Positions 11,216 to 20,039 are shown, counted from the stretch's first letter. The stretch: 64,000 bases of DNA from Thauera sp. GDN1 (GCF_029223545.1 NZ_CP097870.1:1240001-1304000); one strand, 5' to 3'. Notes: generated from the sequence alone by a model not told the origin. Translations and numbers: made by a program.

Positions 11216-11668
11216 TCACTGGACGGGGACTTCGCCCGCGGCCTGCTGACGCTGGGCCTGGTAGAGCGATTCGAAATTCACCGGCGACAGCAGCACCGGC
11301 TGGAAACCGGCGCGCGTCACCGCGTCGGAGACGGCCTCGCGGGCATAGGGGAAGAGGATGTTCGGGCAGCCGATCATCATCACCGGCTCGAGGTCGGCTT
11401 CGGGCAGGTTGCGGATCTGGAAGATGCCGGCCTGGGCCACTTCGACCAGGAACAGGTTGCGGTCCTCGCCGATCTTCGCGGTGACGGTGACGGTCAGGGT
11501 GACTTCGAAGACGCCGTCGTCGACGCCCTGGCCGCTGGTGCGCAGCTGCACGTTGATCTGGGGCGCTTCGCGCTCCAGGAAGATCTGCGGCGCACCGGGG
11601 ACTTCCAGCGACAGGTCCTTGACGTAGAGCTTTTCGATCGAGAAGACGGGTTGGTTGTTTTCGGCCAT
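11216..11668 (-). CDS. secB: Protein-export chaperone SecB
   Basis: A 150-residue SecB, a cytosolic tetrameric chaperone that keeps preproteins unfolded and delivers them to SecA. The conserved [19 protein letters not shown] start, the RNLF...QAGIF strand and the [23 protein letters not shown]-terminal helix are present. It follows grxC by 78 bases and is followed by the SH3 gene after 10. Rhodanese-grxC-secB-gpsA is the same order as E. coli yibN-grxC-secB-gpsA. Confidence 0.97.
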   Translation of the reverse strand: MAENNQPVFSIEKLYVKDLSLEVPGAPQIFLEREAPQINVQLRTSGQGVDDGVFEVTLTVTVTAKIGEDRNLFLVEVAQAGIFQIRNLPEADLEPVMMIGCPNILFPYAREAVSDAVTRAGFQPVLLSPVNFESLYQAQRQQAAGEVPVQ

Positions 11669-11746
11669 GAAAGGGGTCCGGTGAGAGTTGAAGGCGGTCG
11701 CGGCGCGATGACCGCGGCACGCCCTGGAAAGCGGTTCCAGCGAGGT

Positions 11747-12022
11747 TCAGGCCGGCTCGCCGTGCAGCAGCGGATCGAGCTTGCCGGCGCGTTCGAGCGC
11801 GTACAGGTCGTCGCAGCCGCCGACATGGTAGTCGCCAATGAAGATCTGTGGAACCGTCCGCCGGCCGCTCGCCTTCATCATTTCCTCGCGGCGGGCAGGC
11901 TCGAGATCGACGCGGATCTTCTCCAGCCCGCTGACCCCCTTGTGCTGCAGCAGCTGCTCGGCACGGATGCAGTAGGGGCAGGTGGCGGTCGCGTACATGC
12001 GGACGTGGGGCTGCATGCTCAT
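11747..12022 (-). CDS. grxC: Glutaredoxin 3
   Basis: A 91-residue class I glutaredoxin with the dithiol active site CPYC (C15, C18), the cis-proline TVPQIFI and the glutathione-binding GGCDDLYAL. It reduces disulfides and mixed glutathione disulfides with electrons from glutathione. The start ATG at 12022 overlaps the rhodanese stop (ATGA), which indicates translational coupling and a shared thiol or sulfane-sulfur role. Confidence 0.94.
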   Translation of the reverse strand: MSMQPHVRMYATATCPYCIRAEQLLQHKGVSGLEKIRVDLEPARREEMMKASGRRTVPQIFIGDYHVGGCDDLYALERAGKLDPLLHGEPA

Positions 12023-12435
12023 TTCCTCTTGCGGCTCACCGGCTGGCCCGCCTTCTGCCATTCCATCATGCCGCCGCGCAGGTTGTAGACCTTGCTGAAG
12101 CCGGCCTTCCTGAGCTGGCTGGCCGCGCTGCTCGAGCGTGCGCCGCTGGCGCAGCACAGGATGACCGGATGGTCCTTCCACTTTTCCAGCTCCTTGCCGC
12201 GGCGCTCGATCTCGCCCGCCGGGATGTGGCGCGCATTGGGGATGTGGCCCTGGGCGTACTCGCCCTGTTCGCGGACGTCGATCACGACCGCATCCTCGCG
12301 GTTGACGAGGAGGGTCGCCTCGACCGGCGAAAGCTGGCTCGTGTCGCCGCGGTTGCGGATGAAGTCGGCCATCAGCCAGGCGCCCGAGACGGCGGCCAGT
12401 GCGGCCCAGTACCAGTTCTGTTGCAGGAATTCCAC
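12019..12435 (-). CDS. Membrane-anchored rhodanese-like sulfurtransferase (YibN-like)
   Basis: A 138-residue protein. An N-terminal hydrophobic segment (residues about 6-25) is followed by one rhodanese domain with VIDVREQGEYAQGHIPNARH and the active-site loop CCASGARS, whose C95 would carry the persulfide. The start is a GTG at 12435 preceded on the mRNA by a purine-poor leader; the hydrophobic segment begins directly after it. It corresponds in position and architecture to E. coli YibN. It starts 32 bases after the ArsR gene. Confidence 0.88.
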   Translation of the reverse strand: MEFLQQNWYWAALAAVSGAWLMADFIRNRGDTSQLSPVEATLLVNREDAVVIDVREQGEYAQGHIPNARHIPAGEIERRGKELEKWKDHPVILCCASGARSSSAASQLRKAGFSKVYNLRGGMMEWQKAGQPVSRKRK

Positions 12436-12467
12436 TGAAGGGGGTGCTCCGGTTGGGGTGGTGGGGA

Positions 12468-12797
12468 TCAGTGCTCGTCCGGCTCGACGCCGCAGAAGAC
12501 CTCGCGCATCAGCACGATCAGCTGCAGGGTGCGTTCGTCGCAGACGCTGTAATAGACACGGTTGGCATCCTTGCGCGTGCGCAGCACGCCCTTGTCGCGC
12601 AGGATCGCCAGGTGCTGGGAGATGTTGCTCTGCGAGGTGCCCACCGCCTCGACGATGTCCTGCACGCATTCCTCACCGTTGCCGAGCACGCACAGGATCT
12701 TCAGCCGCAGCGGGTGGGCGATCGCCTTCAGTGCGCGTGCCGCGGTTTCGATGTGCTCATGCTTGTCGATGAGCGTGAAGATGTCGTCTTTGTTCAC
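12468..12797 (-). CDS. ArsR-family regulator, probable persulfide sensor (BigR/SqrR-like)
   Basis: A 109-residue winged-helix repressor: ALKAIAHPLRLKILCVL, then the recognition helix TSQSNISQHLAILRDKGVL and the wing RKDANRVYYSV. It has cysteines at 36, 44, 86 and 102. C36 and C102 are 66 residues apart, the spacing of the sensing pairs known in BigR (42/108) and SqrR (41/107), and C102 sits in the same C-terminal helix motif REVFCG. No metal-binding ELCVCDL motif is present. It heads the operon with a rhodanese and a glutaredoxin. The start is the GTG at 12797, just downstream of the palindrome at 12820-12839. Sulfide or persulfide sensing is inferred. Confidence 0.8.
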   Translation of the reverse strand: MNKDDIFTLIDKHEHIETAARALKAIAHPLRLKILCVLGNGEECVQDIVEAVGTSQSNISQHLAILRDKGVLRTRKDANRVYYSVCDERTLQLIVLMREVFCGVEPDEH

Positions 12798-12819
12798 AAG
12801 AGGGACCGGATCGAGCAAA

Positions 12820-12839
12820 GCAATAGTATAAAATATTGC
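12820..12839. promoter_or_regulatory. Probable ArsR operator overlapping its own promoter
   Basis: GCAATA (12820-12825) and TATTGC (12834-12839) form a perfect inverted repeat with an eight-base AT-rich centre. On the minus strand it encloses TATACT (complement of 12824-12829), a good -10, 23 bases before the regulator's GTG. A repressor bound here would block its own promoter. On the plus strand the same site holds TATAAA and could also affect envC. Confidence 0.6.
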
Positions 12840-12847
12840 GTTGTCCC

Positions 12848-12887
12848 GATGCAGGCGATCGTGCCGGACGGTGTCCGGCCCTGCATC
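12848..12887. repeat. Strong two-part hairpin between arsR and envC
   Basis: Outer arms GATGCAGG (12848-12855) and CCTGCATC (12880-12887) enclose an inner perfect stem GCCGGAC (12863-12869)/GTCCGGC (12873-12879) with a three-base loop and a one-sided seven-base bulge. No T-run follows on either strand, so it is not a simple terminator. It lies just upstream of the arsR promoter and within a likely envC leader. Confidence 0.5.
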
Positions 12888-13023
12888 GCTGATCGAGCGG
12901 AAGCCCATGCACGCAATCGCCCCAGTCTGCCTCCAGGCGCCCGTCCGCGACCGGGAAAGTCGCGTCGACACGCAGTGCGCGATGTCGGTCTGAGTGTCCG
13001 GGAACACGGGGACGCCGCACGAC

Positions 13024-14388
13024 ATGCTGCATCGACATACCGGGACCGCGCTCGTCGTGATGGCGGCGATGCTGGGTGGCGCCCTCTCTGGCGCCGCGAT
13101 GGCCCAGCCTGCGGGCGAGATCGCCGAGAAGCGCTCCGATCTCGACGACCTCAAGAAGCGGATCCGCGACCTGCAGCAGGAGATGGCGCGCACCGAGGCC
13201 AACCGTTCCAGCGCCGTGAAGTCGGTGGCCGAGTCCGAGCGTGCGGTGTCGCGCGTGATGCGCGAGCTGGCCAGGCTCGACGGCGAGCGTCGCGATGCCG
13301 AGAAGAAGCTGGCTGAACTCGAGGCCGAGCAGCGCGCGACCGGCGCACGGATCGACGCGCGGCGCGGCGAACTCGCCGAGTGGCTGCGCCGGCACTACGT
13401 GCATGGCGGTGCCGACAGCATGGCGCCGCTGCTGTCGGCGCGCGACCCCAATCAGCTCGCGCGTGACGCGCACTACCTCGAGCACCTCGGACGCGCGCGC
13501 CTCGCCCTCATCGACGGCCTGCGTGCCGACCTCGAGCAGACCCGGCTCCGCGCGCAGGACATCCAGTCGCGCCGGGACCGGCTCGCCGCGCTCGAGCTCG
13601 AGCAGCGCAGCCGGCGCAGCGAGCTGCAGGCGGAACAGGCGCGGCGCAAGCAGGCGCTCGCCGAGGCGTCGCGGCAACTGCAGGAACAGAAGAAGCAGGT
13701 CGGCAGCCTGCAGCAGGACGAGCAGCGGCTCGGGGTGGTGATCGACGCCCTGGTCAAGCGCGCCCGCGAGGCCGCGGCACGCGAGGCGGCGCGGCGGCTC
13801 GCAGCGCAGCGCGAAGCGGAGCGGCGGGCGGCCGAGGCGCGGGCCGCCGAGCTGCGTGCCGCCCAGGCGCGCGCAGCGCAGACGAGCCCGGCGCAGCCCT
13901 CCAGCCGGGCCGCGGCACCGGCCCCACGTGCGCCGGAGCCGGTGGTCGGCGAGGTGCGCGATACCGCAGGGCCGACGCCGACCGGCGTGCGTTTCAGCCA
14001 GCTGCGCGGCCAGCTGCGCTTCCCGGTGCGCGGCGAACTCGTCGGCCGTTTCGGTGCTCCAAGGGCCGAAGGCGGAACGACGTGGAAGGGCGTGTTCATC
14101 CGCGCCGGAGAGGGGGGGGATGTGCGCGCGGTGGCGGGCGGAGAGGTGGTCTTCTCCGACTGGCTGCGTGGCTACGGTAACCTGATCATCGTCGACCACG
14201 GCAGCGACTACCTGTCGATCTACGGCAACAACGATGCCCTGCTGAAGGAGGTGGGCGATCGGGTCTCCGGCGGGGACGCCATCGCCAGCGTGGGCGCTGG
14301 CGGGGTCGGCAGCGAATCGGGTTTATACTTCGAAATCCGCCATCAGGGGCAGCCGCTCGATCCCATGCAATGGGTGCGGCTCAACTAG
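13024..14388 (+). CDS. Murein hydrolase activator EnvC-like (degenerate LytM/M23 protein)
   Basis: A 454-residue exported protein with a signal peptide (MLHRHTG...AAMAQ), a long coiled coil (about 30-270, rich in Arg/Glu/Ala heptads), a Pro/Ala linker and a C-terminal LytM domain (about 320-454). The LytM zinc ligands are missing: the first His position reads TTWKGVFI, and the HxH position reads LYFEIRHQG. Such proteins do not cut peptidoglycan but activate amidases at the division site, as EnvC does for AmiA/B. The ATG at 13024 is preferred to the GTG at 12994 because it starts the signal peptide. It is followed by ctpA after 49 bases. Confidence 0.87.
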   Translation: MLHRHTGTALVVMAAMLGGALSGAAMAQPAGEIAEKRSDLDDLKKRIRDLQQEMARTEANRSSAVKSVAESERAVSRVMRELARLDGERRDAEKKLAELEAEQRATGARIDARRGELAEWLRRHYVHGGADSMAPLLSARDPNQLARDAHYLEHLGRARLALIDGLRADLEQTRLRAQDIQSRRDRLAALELEQRSRRSELQAEQARRKQALAEASRQLQEQKKQVGSLQQDEQRLGVVIDALVKRAREAAAREAARRLAAQREAERRAAEARAAELRAAQARAAQTSPAQPSSRAAAPAPRAPEPVVGEVRDTAGPTPTGVRFSQLRGQLRFPVRGELVGRFGAPRAEGGTTWKGVFIRAGEGGDVRAVAGGEVVFSDWLRGYGNLIIVDHGSDYLSIYGNNDALLKEVGDRVSGGDAIASVGAGGVGSESGLYFEIRHQGQPLDPMQWVRLN

Positions 14389-14437
14389 TCATGGCGGTCC
14401 GACCGGCAATGGAGGCCGGCGCACCAGTGGAGTTCTC

Positions 14438-15823
14438 ATGCGCAGCAGCAAGCTGAAACAGTTCGGCCTCGTGATGACCGGCATGGTGGCCGGGGTCATG
14501 ATCAGCCTCAATTTTTCCGCCAATGCCGACCGCAGCACGCAGGTGCCGCTGCCGGTCGAGGAGTTGCGTGCATACGCCGACGTCTTCAATGCGATCAAGC
14601 AGGGCTACGTCGAGCCGGTGGAAGACAAGAAGCTGATCACCGACTCGATCAGCGGCATGCTGTCGGGGCTGGATCCCCATTCCGCCTATCTGGATGCCGA
14701 GGCCTTCAAGGACCTGCAGGTCGGCACCCAGGGCGAGTTCGGCGGCCTCGGCATCGAGGTCGGCATGGAGGACGGCTTCGTCAAGGTGATCTCGCCGATC
14801 GAGGACACCCCCGCCTTCCGTGCCGGCGTGCTCGCCGGCGACCTGATCGTCAAGCTCGACGACACCCCGGTCAAGGGCATGAGCCTGAACGACGCGGTCA
14901 AGCGCATGCGTGGCAAGCCCAGGACCGACATCACCCTGACGATCATGCGCAAGGGCCAGCCGCAACCGATCGTGATCAAGCTTACGCGCGAAGTCATCAA
15001 GGTGCAGAGCGTGAAGTCCAAGGTGATCGAGCCCGGCTACGGCTACCTGCGTGTCGCGCAGTTCCAGGAGAACACCGCCGCGTCGGTGGTCGATCACCTG
15101 AACAAGCTCGCCGAACAGGGGCCGGTGCGGGGGCTGGTGCTGGACCTGCGCAACGATCCGGGCGGCCTGCTGCATGGCGCGGTGGGCGTGTCCGCCGCCT
15201 TCCTGCCCACCGACACGCTGGTGGTGTCGACCGACGGTCGCACCGAGGATGCCAAGCGCGAGTACCGGGCGACGCCGGCCGACTACCTGCGCGGGACGCG
15301 TGACGACTTCGTGCGTCGCCTGCCCGAGATGGCCAAGGATGTGCCGATGGTCGTGCTGGTCAACGCGGGCTCGGCCTCGGCTTCGGAGATCGTCGCCGGT
15401 GCGCTGCAGGACCACAAGCGCGCGAAGGTGATCGGCACTCAGACCTTCGGCAAGGGCTCGGTGCAGACCATCCTGCCGCTCAACAACAACACCGCGATCA
15501 AGCTGACCACCGCGCGCTACTACACCCCCAACGGGCGCTCGATCCAGGCCAAGGGCATCGAGCCCGACATCGTGGTCGAGGAAACGGCCAATGGCTCCAG
15601 CCGCCGTGTGCGCGAGGCCGACCTGCTGCGCCACCTCGGCAACGACAAGGAGGGCGAAGCGGCCAAGGAGGCGGCGGATGCGAAGGGTGCTCCGGTGCCC
15701 GGTGTCGAGACCGAGGAGGGCGAGCCGACGCGCTTCGAGTTCGGCGGTGCGGACGACTACCAGCTGCAGCAGGCCGTGCGCCTTCTCAAGGGTGAGCAGA
15801 TCGTCCAGAATCAGGTCAACTAG
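14438..15823 (+). CDS. ctpA: C-terminal processing protease CtpA (S41 family)
   Basis: A 461-residue carboxyl-terminal protease with an N-terminal membrane anchor (residues about 8-28), a PDZ domain (about 90-175, GEFGGLGIEVG...) and the S41 catalytic core. The nucleophile Ser is in VNAGSASASEIVAGAL and the general-base Lys in TFGKGSVQT. It trims or degrades periplasmic and lipoprotein substrates, including murein hydrolases in relatives, which fits its place behind an EnvC-like gene. A TATACT inside the end of envC could give it its own promoter. The last 70 residues are a charged tail beyond the core. Confidence 0.93.
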   Translation: MRSSKLKQFGLVMTGMVAGVMISLNFSANADRSTQVPLPVEELRAYADVFNAIKQGYVEPVEDKKLITDSISGMLSGLDPHSAYLDAEAFKDLQVGTQGEFGGLGIEVGMEDGFVKVISPIEDTPAFRAGVLAGDLIVKLDDTPVKGMSLNDAVKRMRGKPRTDITLTIMRKGQPQPIVIKLTREVIKVQSVKSKVIEPGYGYLRVAQFQENTAASVVDHLNKLAEQGPVRGLVLDLRNDPGGLLHGAVGVSAAFLPTDTLVVSTDGRTEDAKREYRATPADYLRGTRDDFVRRLPEMAKDVPMVVLVNAGSASASEIVAGALQDHKRAKVIGTQTFGKGSVQTILPLNNNTAIKLTTARYYTPNGRSIQAKGIEPDIVVEETANGSSRRVREADLLRHLGNDKEGEAAKEAADAKGAPVPGVETEEGEPTRFEFGGADDYQLQQAVRLLKGEQIVQNQVN

Positions 15824-15843
15824 ACCATGATGCCGGGAGGGAG

Positions 15844-16296
15844 ATGATGCGCAGGGAGACCGCCTACAAGCTGGCCGGCAGGCATCATGACCGTCCCGTG
15901 CCCGGGGCCGACATCCACAAGCAGCGTGAGCTCCGCTTCAAGAGTCTGCCGCCGGGCCAGGTGGAGCACGCGTGGAAGGCACTGCAGCTGCTGAAGGGCC
16001 TGCGCATCGAGCGTGCCCACGACCCGCTGACCATCGTCGTGCGCTATTCGGTGCTCGACTATTCGCTCGAGTCGCTCGAGGATGCGCTGCGCGATGCCGG
16101 CTTCGCGCTCGAGAATTCGCTCTATGTGAAGCTGGTCCGTGCCATCGTGTATTTCAGCGAGGAAACCCAGCGTCACAACCTGCTCTCGCCCGAACGCCTG
16201 ATCAAGCAGTCCAACGAGGTCTACATCCAGGCCTGGGACCATCAGGTGCACGGCGACCACGACGACACTCCGCCCGAGTTGCGCGAATACAAGTAA
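15844..16296 (+). CDS. Uncharacterised small protein with a possible HMA-like ferredoxin fold
   Basis: A 150-residue protein I do not recognise. It has no signal peptide or membrane segment. Residues 25-90 read as strand-helix-strand-strand-helix: ELRFKSL, then VEHAWKALQLLKGL, IERAHDPLTIVVRYSV and SLESLEDALRDAGF. The IERAHDP...LEDALRDAGF part resembles heavy-metal-associated (HMA) domains, but the CxxC metal site is absent and there is no cysteine at all. The C-terminal half is helical and acidic at the end. It lies 20 bases after ctpA and 17 before moeB, so it is probably co-transcribed with them. Function unknown. Confidence 0.75.
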   Translation: MMRRETAYKLAGRHHDRPVPGADIHKQRELRFKSLPPGQVEHAWKALQLLKGLRIERAHDPLTIVVRYSVLDYSLESLEDALRDAGFALENSLYVKLVRAIVYFSEETQRHNLLSPERLIKQSNEVYIQAWDHQVHGDHDDTPPELREYK

Positions 16297-16313
16297 GCCA
16301 CCACGCATCTGCA

Positions 16314-17066
16314 ATGAACGACGACCAGCTCCTGCGTTACAGCCGGCACATCCTGCTGCCCGAGATCGATGTGGACGGCCAGCAGCGACTGCTCGATGCG
16401 CGGGCGCTGATCATCGGCGCGGGCGGGCTCGGCTCGCCGGCGGCGATGTACCTGGCGGCTGCCGGGGTGGGCACGATCGCGATCGCCGACGACGACAGCG
16501 TCGACCTGACCAACCTGCAGCGCCAGATCATGCATTCGGCCGCGATGGTCGGCCTGCCGAAGGTGGCCTCGGCGCAGGCGACGCTGCACCGGCTCAATCC
16601 GCAGACCCGTATCGAGCCGATCCAGCGCCGTCTGGCGGGCGAGGAACTGGATGCCGAGGTGGCGCGCGCCGACGTGGTGCTCGACTGCAGCGACAACTTC
16701 GCCACCCGCCATGCCATCAATCGCGCCTGCGTGCGCCATCGCAAGCCCCTGGTGTCGGGCGCGGCGATCCGCTTCGATGGCCAGGCGGCGGTGTTCGACC
16801 TGCGCACGCCCGACAGCGCCTGCTACCACTGCCTGTTCCCCGAGGGCGAGGACATCGAGGAGGTGCGCTGCGCGGTCATGGGCGTGTTCGCGCCCATCGT
16901 CGGCATCATCGGCGCCACCCAGGCGGCCGAAGCACTTAAGCTGCTGATCGGTTGCGGGCAGTCGCTCGATGGCCGCCTGCTGCTGCTCGACGGCCTGGCG
17001 ATGGAGTGGCGCAGCGTGTCCTTCGGGCGCGATCCGGGTTGCCCGGTATGCGCCGAGCGCGCCTGA
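16314..17066 (+). CDS. moeB: ThiF/MoeB family adenylyltransferase
   Basis: A 250-residue E1-like enzyme that adenylates the C-terminus of a ubiquitin-like sulfur carrier (MoaD or ThiS). It has the ATP loop GAGGLGSPAAMYLAAAGVG (about 38-56), the DLTNLQRQIMH segment, a catalytic Cys in EVRCAVMGVFAPIVGIIG, and two zinc CxxC pairs (CYHC near 174 and CPVC at the end). MoeB and ThiF cannot be separated with certainty by sequence; MoeB is preferred because no ThiS or rhodanese domain is attached. It converges with ribD at 18 bases. Confidence 0.88.
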   Translation: MNDDQLLRYSRHILLPEIDVDGQQRLLDARALIIGAGGLGSPAAMYLAAAGVGTIAIADDDSVDLTNLQRQIMHSAAMVGLPKVASAQATLHRLNPQTRIEPIQRRLAGEELDAEVARADVVLDCSDNFATRHAINRACVRHRKPLVSGAAIRFDGQAAVFDLRTPDSACYHCLFPEGEDIEEVRCAVMGVFAPIVGIIGATQAAEALKLLIGCGQSLDGRLLLLDGLAMEWRSVSFGRDPGCPVCAERA

Positions 17067-17084
17067 AGGCGATGCGGGGCGGGT

Positions 17085-18182
17085 TCAGCTCGTCGCGCGC
17101 AGACGGGCGATCAGGCGCAGATCGGGTCCGATCGAGCGCAGGTCGCGGACGTCGAGCCGAGTCGCGCCCTGCAGGCTGCGCAGCTCGGGCAGGTTGAACA
17201 GTCCCTGCGCGGCATCGCCCACCAGCATCGGCGCCAGGTAGAGCAGCAGTTCGTCCACGCAGCCTTCACGCAGCAGCGAGCCGTTGAGCTTGAAGCCGGC
17301 CTCGACATGTACCTCGTTGAGGCCGCGCGCGCCGAGTTCGGCCATCATGCGTGGAAGATCCACCTTGCCGGCGGCGTTCGGCAGCACCAGCACTTCATGC
17401 CCGTGTGCGCGCAGCGCATCGGCACGCGCAGTATCGGCCGTCGCCGCCGCGATCAGGATCGGCTCGCCCTGCAGGATGCGGGCCGTGGGCGAGACGGCGA
17501 GCCCGGCGTCGACCAGCACGCGCAAGGGCTGGCGGGAGCAGGGCACGTCGCGCACCGTCAGTTGCGGGTCGTCCGCGCGCACCGTGCCGATGCCAGTGAG
17601 GATCGCGCAGGCGCGGGCGCGCCAGCGGTGGCCGTCGGCGCGCGCCGCAGGGCCGGTGATCCACTGGCTTACGCCGTTGTCGAGTGCGGTCTTGCCGTCC
17701 AGGGTCGCGGCCGCCTTCAGGCGCACCCACGGGCGGCCGCGGCGCATGCGCGCCACGAAGCCGATGTTGAGCTCCTGCGCTTCGGCTTCGAGCAGGCCGT
17801 GCTCGGTGACGATGCCGACGGCACGCAGGCGCGCCAGGCCGCGCCCGGCGACCAGCGGGTTGGGGTCTTCCATGGCGCTGACCACGCGCGCGACGCCGGC
17901 TTCGATCAGCGCGTCGGCGCATGGCGGGGTGCGGCCGAAGTGCGAACAGGGCTCGAGGGTGACGTAGGCGGTGGCGCCGCGGGCGGCGTCGCCGGCGGCG
18001 CGCAGCGCGTGGATCTCGGCGTGGGCTTCGCCGGCGCGGGCGTGCCAGCCTTCGCCGACGATGCGACCGTCACGCATCAGCACGCAGCCGACCCGCGGGT
18101 TGGGCGCGGTCGTGGTCAGGCCGCGGGCGGCGAGCTGCAGCGCGCGCGCCATCGCTGCATGGTCAGCGGCCGAAAAGGTCAT
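17085..18182 (-). CDS. ribD: Bifunctional riboflavin biosynthesis deaminase/reductase RibD
   Basis: A 365-residue two-domain enzyme. The N-terminal deaminase has zinc ligands in [10 protein letters not shown] (HAE 54-56) and [11 protein letters not shown] (C79, C88); the C-terminal reductase (from about 150) has [15 protein letters not shown] and [13 protein letters not shown]. It carries out the second and third steps from GTP to riboflavin. Its start overlaps the end of nrdR by 20 bases, and glyA-nrdR-ribD is a common proteobacterial unit. Confidence 0.95.
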   Translation of the reverse strand: MTFSAADHAAMARALQLAARGLTTTAPNPRVGCVLMRDGRIVGEGWHARAGEAHAEIHALRAAGDAARGATAYVTLEPCSHFGRTPPCADALIEAGVARVVSAMEDPNPLVAGRGLARLRAVGIVTEHGLLEAEAQELNIGFVARMRRGRPWVRLKAAATLDGKTALDNGVSQWITGPAARADGHRWRARACAILTGIGTVRADDPQLTVRDVPCSRQPLRVLVDAGLAVSPTARILQGEPILIAAATADTARADALRAHGHEVLVLPNAAGKVDLPRMMAELGARGLNEVHVEAGFKLNGSLLREGCVDELLLYLAPMLVGDAAQGLFNLPELRSLQGATRLDVRDLRSIGPDLRLIARLRATS

Positions 18183-18675
18183 GCTCGGGGTCCGGATCGG
18201 CTTTCCCGGCCTTGCCGCGCCGCGGACGGGCCTGCACCTCGCGGATCACCTCGGAGAACTCGTCGACGTCGGCGAAGTTGCGATAGACCGACGCGAAACG
18301 GATGTAGGCCACCTTGTCGAGCTTCTTCAGCTCCTTCATGACCAGTTCGCCGATCTTCTCGCTCGGCACTTCCTGCTCGCCGAGCGACAGCAGGCGCGCC
18401 TCGATGCGGTCCACCGCGGCGTCGATGGCCTCGATGGTCACCGGGCGCTTGCGCAGCGCCAGCTTCATGCTGCCGGCGAGCTTGGCGTGGTCGAACTCGG
18501 TGCGATTGCCGTTGCGCTTGACGATGTGCGGCATCTTGAGGTCGATGCGCTCGTAGGTGGTGAAGCGCTTGTCGCACTTCACGCAGCGGCGGCGGCGGCG
18601 GACGACGTCGCCGTCCTCGTTCTCGCGCGTGTCGGTGACCTGGGTGTTGGGGTCACCGCAGAAGGGGCATTTCAT
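18163..18675 (-). CDS. nrdR: Transcriptional repressor NrdR
   Basis: A 170-residue regulator of ribonucleotide reductase genes. It has an N-terminal zinc ribbon (C3, C6, C31, C34, reading MKCPFC and CVKC) and an ATP-cone domain (from about residue 49: [18 protein letters not shown]). dATP or ATP bound to the cone sets its affinity for NrdR boxes. About 20 residues longer than typical at the C-terminus ([17 protein letters not shown]). It lies 60 bases after glyA and overlaps ribD. Confidence 0.95.
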   Translation of the reverse strand: MKCPFCGDPNTQVTDTRENEDGDVVRRRRRCVKCDKRFTTYERIDLKMPHIVKRNGNRTEFDHAKLAGSMKLALRKRPVTIEAIDAAVDRIEARLLSLGEQEVPSEKIGELVMKELKKLDKVAYIRFASVYRNFADVDEFSEVIREVQARPRRGKAGKADPDPEHDLFGR

Positions 18676-18735
18676 GGCCGGGAGGCAGTGGCGGGCGGGG
18701 CGGGCGTCGTTGCGGCGCCCGTCCCGCCGGGCGGC

Positions 18736-19986
18736 TTACTTGCCGTAGACCGGGAACCGCGCGCACAGCTCGGCCACCTGGCCGCGCACGCGCTCGATCA
18801 CCGCCTGGTCTTCGGGCGCGTCGAGCACGTCGGCGATCAGGTGGGCGATCTTCTCGGCCTCGATCTCGGTGAAGCCGCGGGTGGTCATCGCCGGCGAGCC
18901 GATGCGGATGCCGGAGGTGGTGAAGGGCTTCTCGGGATCGTTCGGGATCGAGTTCTTGTTGACCGTGATGTGGGCGCTGCCCAGCACGGCTTCGGCGGCC
19001 TTGCCGGTGATCTTCTTGTTGCGCAGGTCGACCAGGAAGACGTGGGACTCGGTGCGGCCGGAGACGATACGCAGACCGCGCTCTTCCGACAGCACGCGTG
19101 CCATCACGCGGGCATTGGCGATGACCTGTTCCTGGTAGTTGCGGAACTCGGGCGAGGCCGCTTCCTTGAAGGCGACCGCCTTGCCGGCGATGACGTGCAT
19201 CAGCGGGCCGCCCTGCAGGCCGGGGAAGATCGCCGAGTTGAGCGCCTTCTCGTGCTCGGCCTTCATCAGGATGATGCCGCCGCGCGGGCCGCGCAGGGTC
19301 TTGTGGGTGGTCGAGGTGACGACGTCGGCGTGCGGCACCGGGTTCGGGTAGAAGCCCGCGGCGATCAGGCCGGCGTAGTGCGCCATGTCGACCCAGAAGA
19401 TGGCGCCGATTTCCTTGGCGATCTTGGCGAAGCGCTCGAAGTCGATGCGCAGCGCGTAGGCCGAGGCGCCGGCGATGATGATCTTCGGCTTGTGCTCGCG
19501 CGCGAGCGCTTCCATCTTGTCGTAGTCGATCTCTTCCTTGTCGTTGAGACCGTAGGCGACGACGTTGAACCACTTGCCCGACATGTTCAGCGGCATGCCG
19601 TGGGTGAGGTGGCCGCCTTCGGCCAGGCTCATGCCCATGATGGTGTCGCCCGGCTTGGCGAAGGCCATCAGCACCGCCTGGTTGGCCTGCGAGCCGGAAT
19701 TCGGCTGCACGTTGGCGGCCTCGGCGCCGAACAGGGCCTTCAGGCGGTCGATCGCCAGCTGCTCGGCGACGTCGACGTGCTCGCAGCCGCCGTAGTAGCG
19801 CTTGCCCGGGTAGCCCTCGGCGTACTTGTTGGTGAGCTGGGAGCCCTGGGCTTCCATCACAGCGTGGGAGACGTAGTTTTCGGAGGCGATCAGTTCGATG
19901 TGGTCTTCCTGGCGCTTGTTTTCGGCCTGGATGGCGGACCACAGCTCGGGATCGACTTTGGCGAGGGTGTCTTGCGAGGAGAACAT
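18736..19986 (-). CDS. glyA: Serine hydroxymethyltransferase
   Basis: A 416-residue PLP enzyme that converts serine and tetrahydrofolate to glycine and methylene-tetrahydrofolate. The PLP lysine is K229 in [26 protein letters not shown] and [16 protein letters not shown] are conserved substrate-binding segments. The ATG at 19986 gives the same length as the E. coli enzyme. An extended -10 lies about 55 bases upstream, just beyond the dctM terminator. Confidence 0.97.
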   Translation of the reverse strand: MFSSQDTLAKVDPELWSAIQAENKRQEDHIELIASENYVSHAVMEAQGSQLTNKYAEGYPGKRYYGGCEHVDVAEQLAIDRLKALFGAEAANVQPNSGSQANQAVLMAFAKPGDTIMGMSLAEGGHLTHGMPLNMSGKWFNVVAYGLNDKEEIDYDKMEALAREHKPKIIIAGASAYALRIDFERFAKIAKEIGAIFWVDMAHYAGLIAAGFYPNPVPHADVVTSTTHKTLRGPRGGIILMKAEHEKALNSAIFPGLQGGPLMHVIAGKAVAFKEAASPEFRNYQEQVIANARVMARVLSEERGLRIVSGRTESHVFLVDLRNKKITGKAAEAVLGSAHITVNKNSIPNDPEKPFTTSGIRIGSPAMTTRGFTEIEAEKIAHLIADVLDAPEDQAVIERVRGQVAELCARFPVYGK

Positions 19987-20039
19987 GGCTTGCCCGTCTG
20001 AAATGGGAAAGGGGTGGAATCGATGGATTCGAGCGCCGG

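Noticed and set aside
12994..13023. GTG start for the EnvC-like gene
   Set aside because: It would put ten polar residues before an otherwise normal signal peptide that starts at the ATG at 13024.
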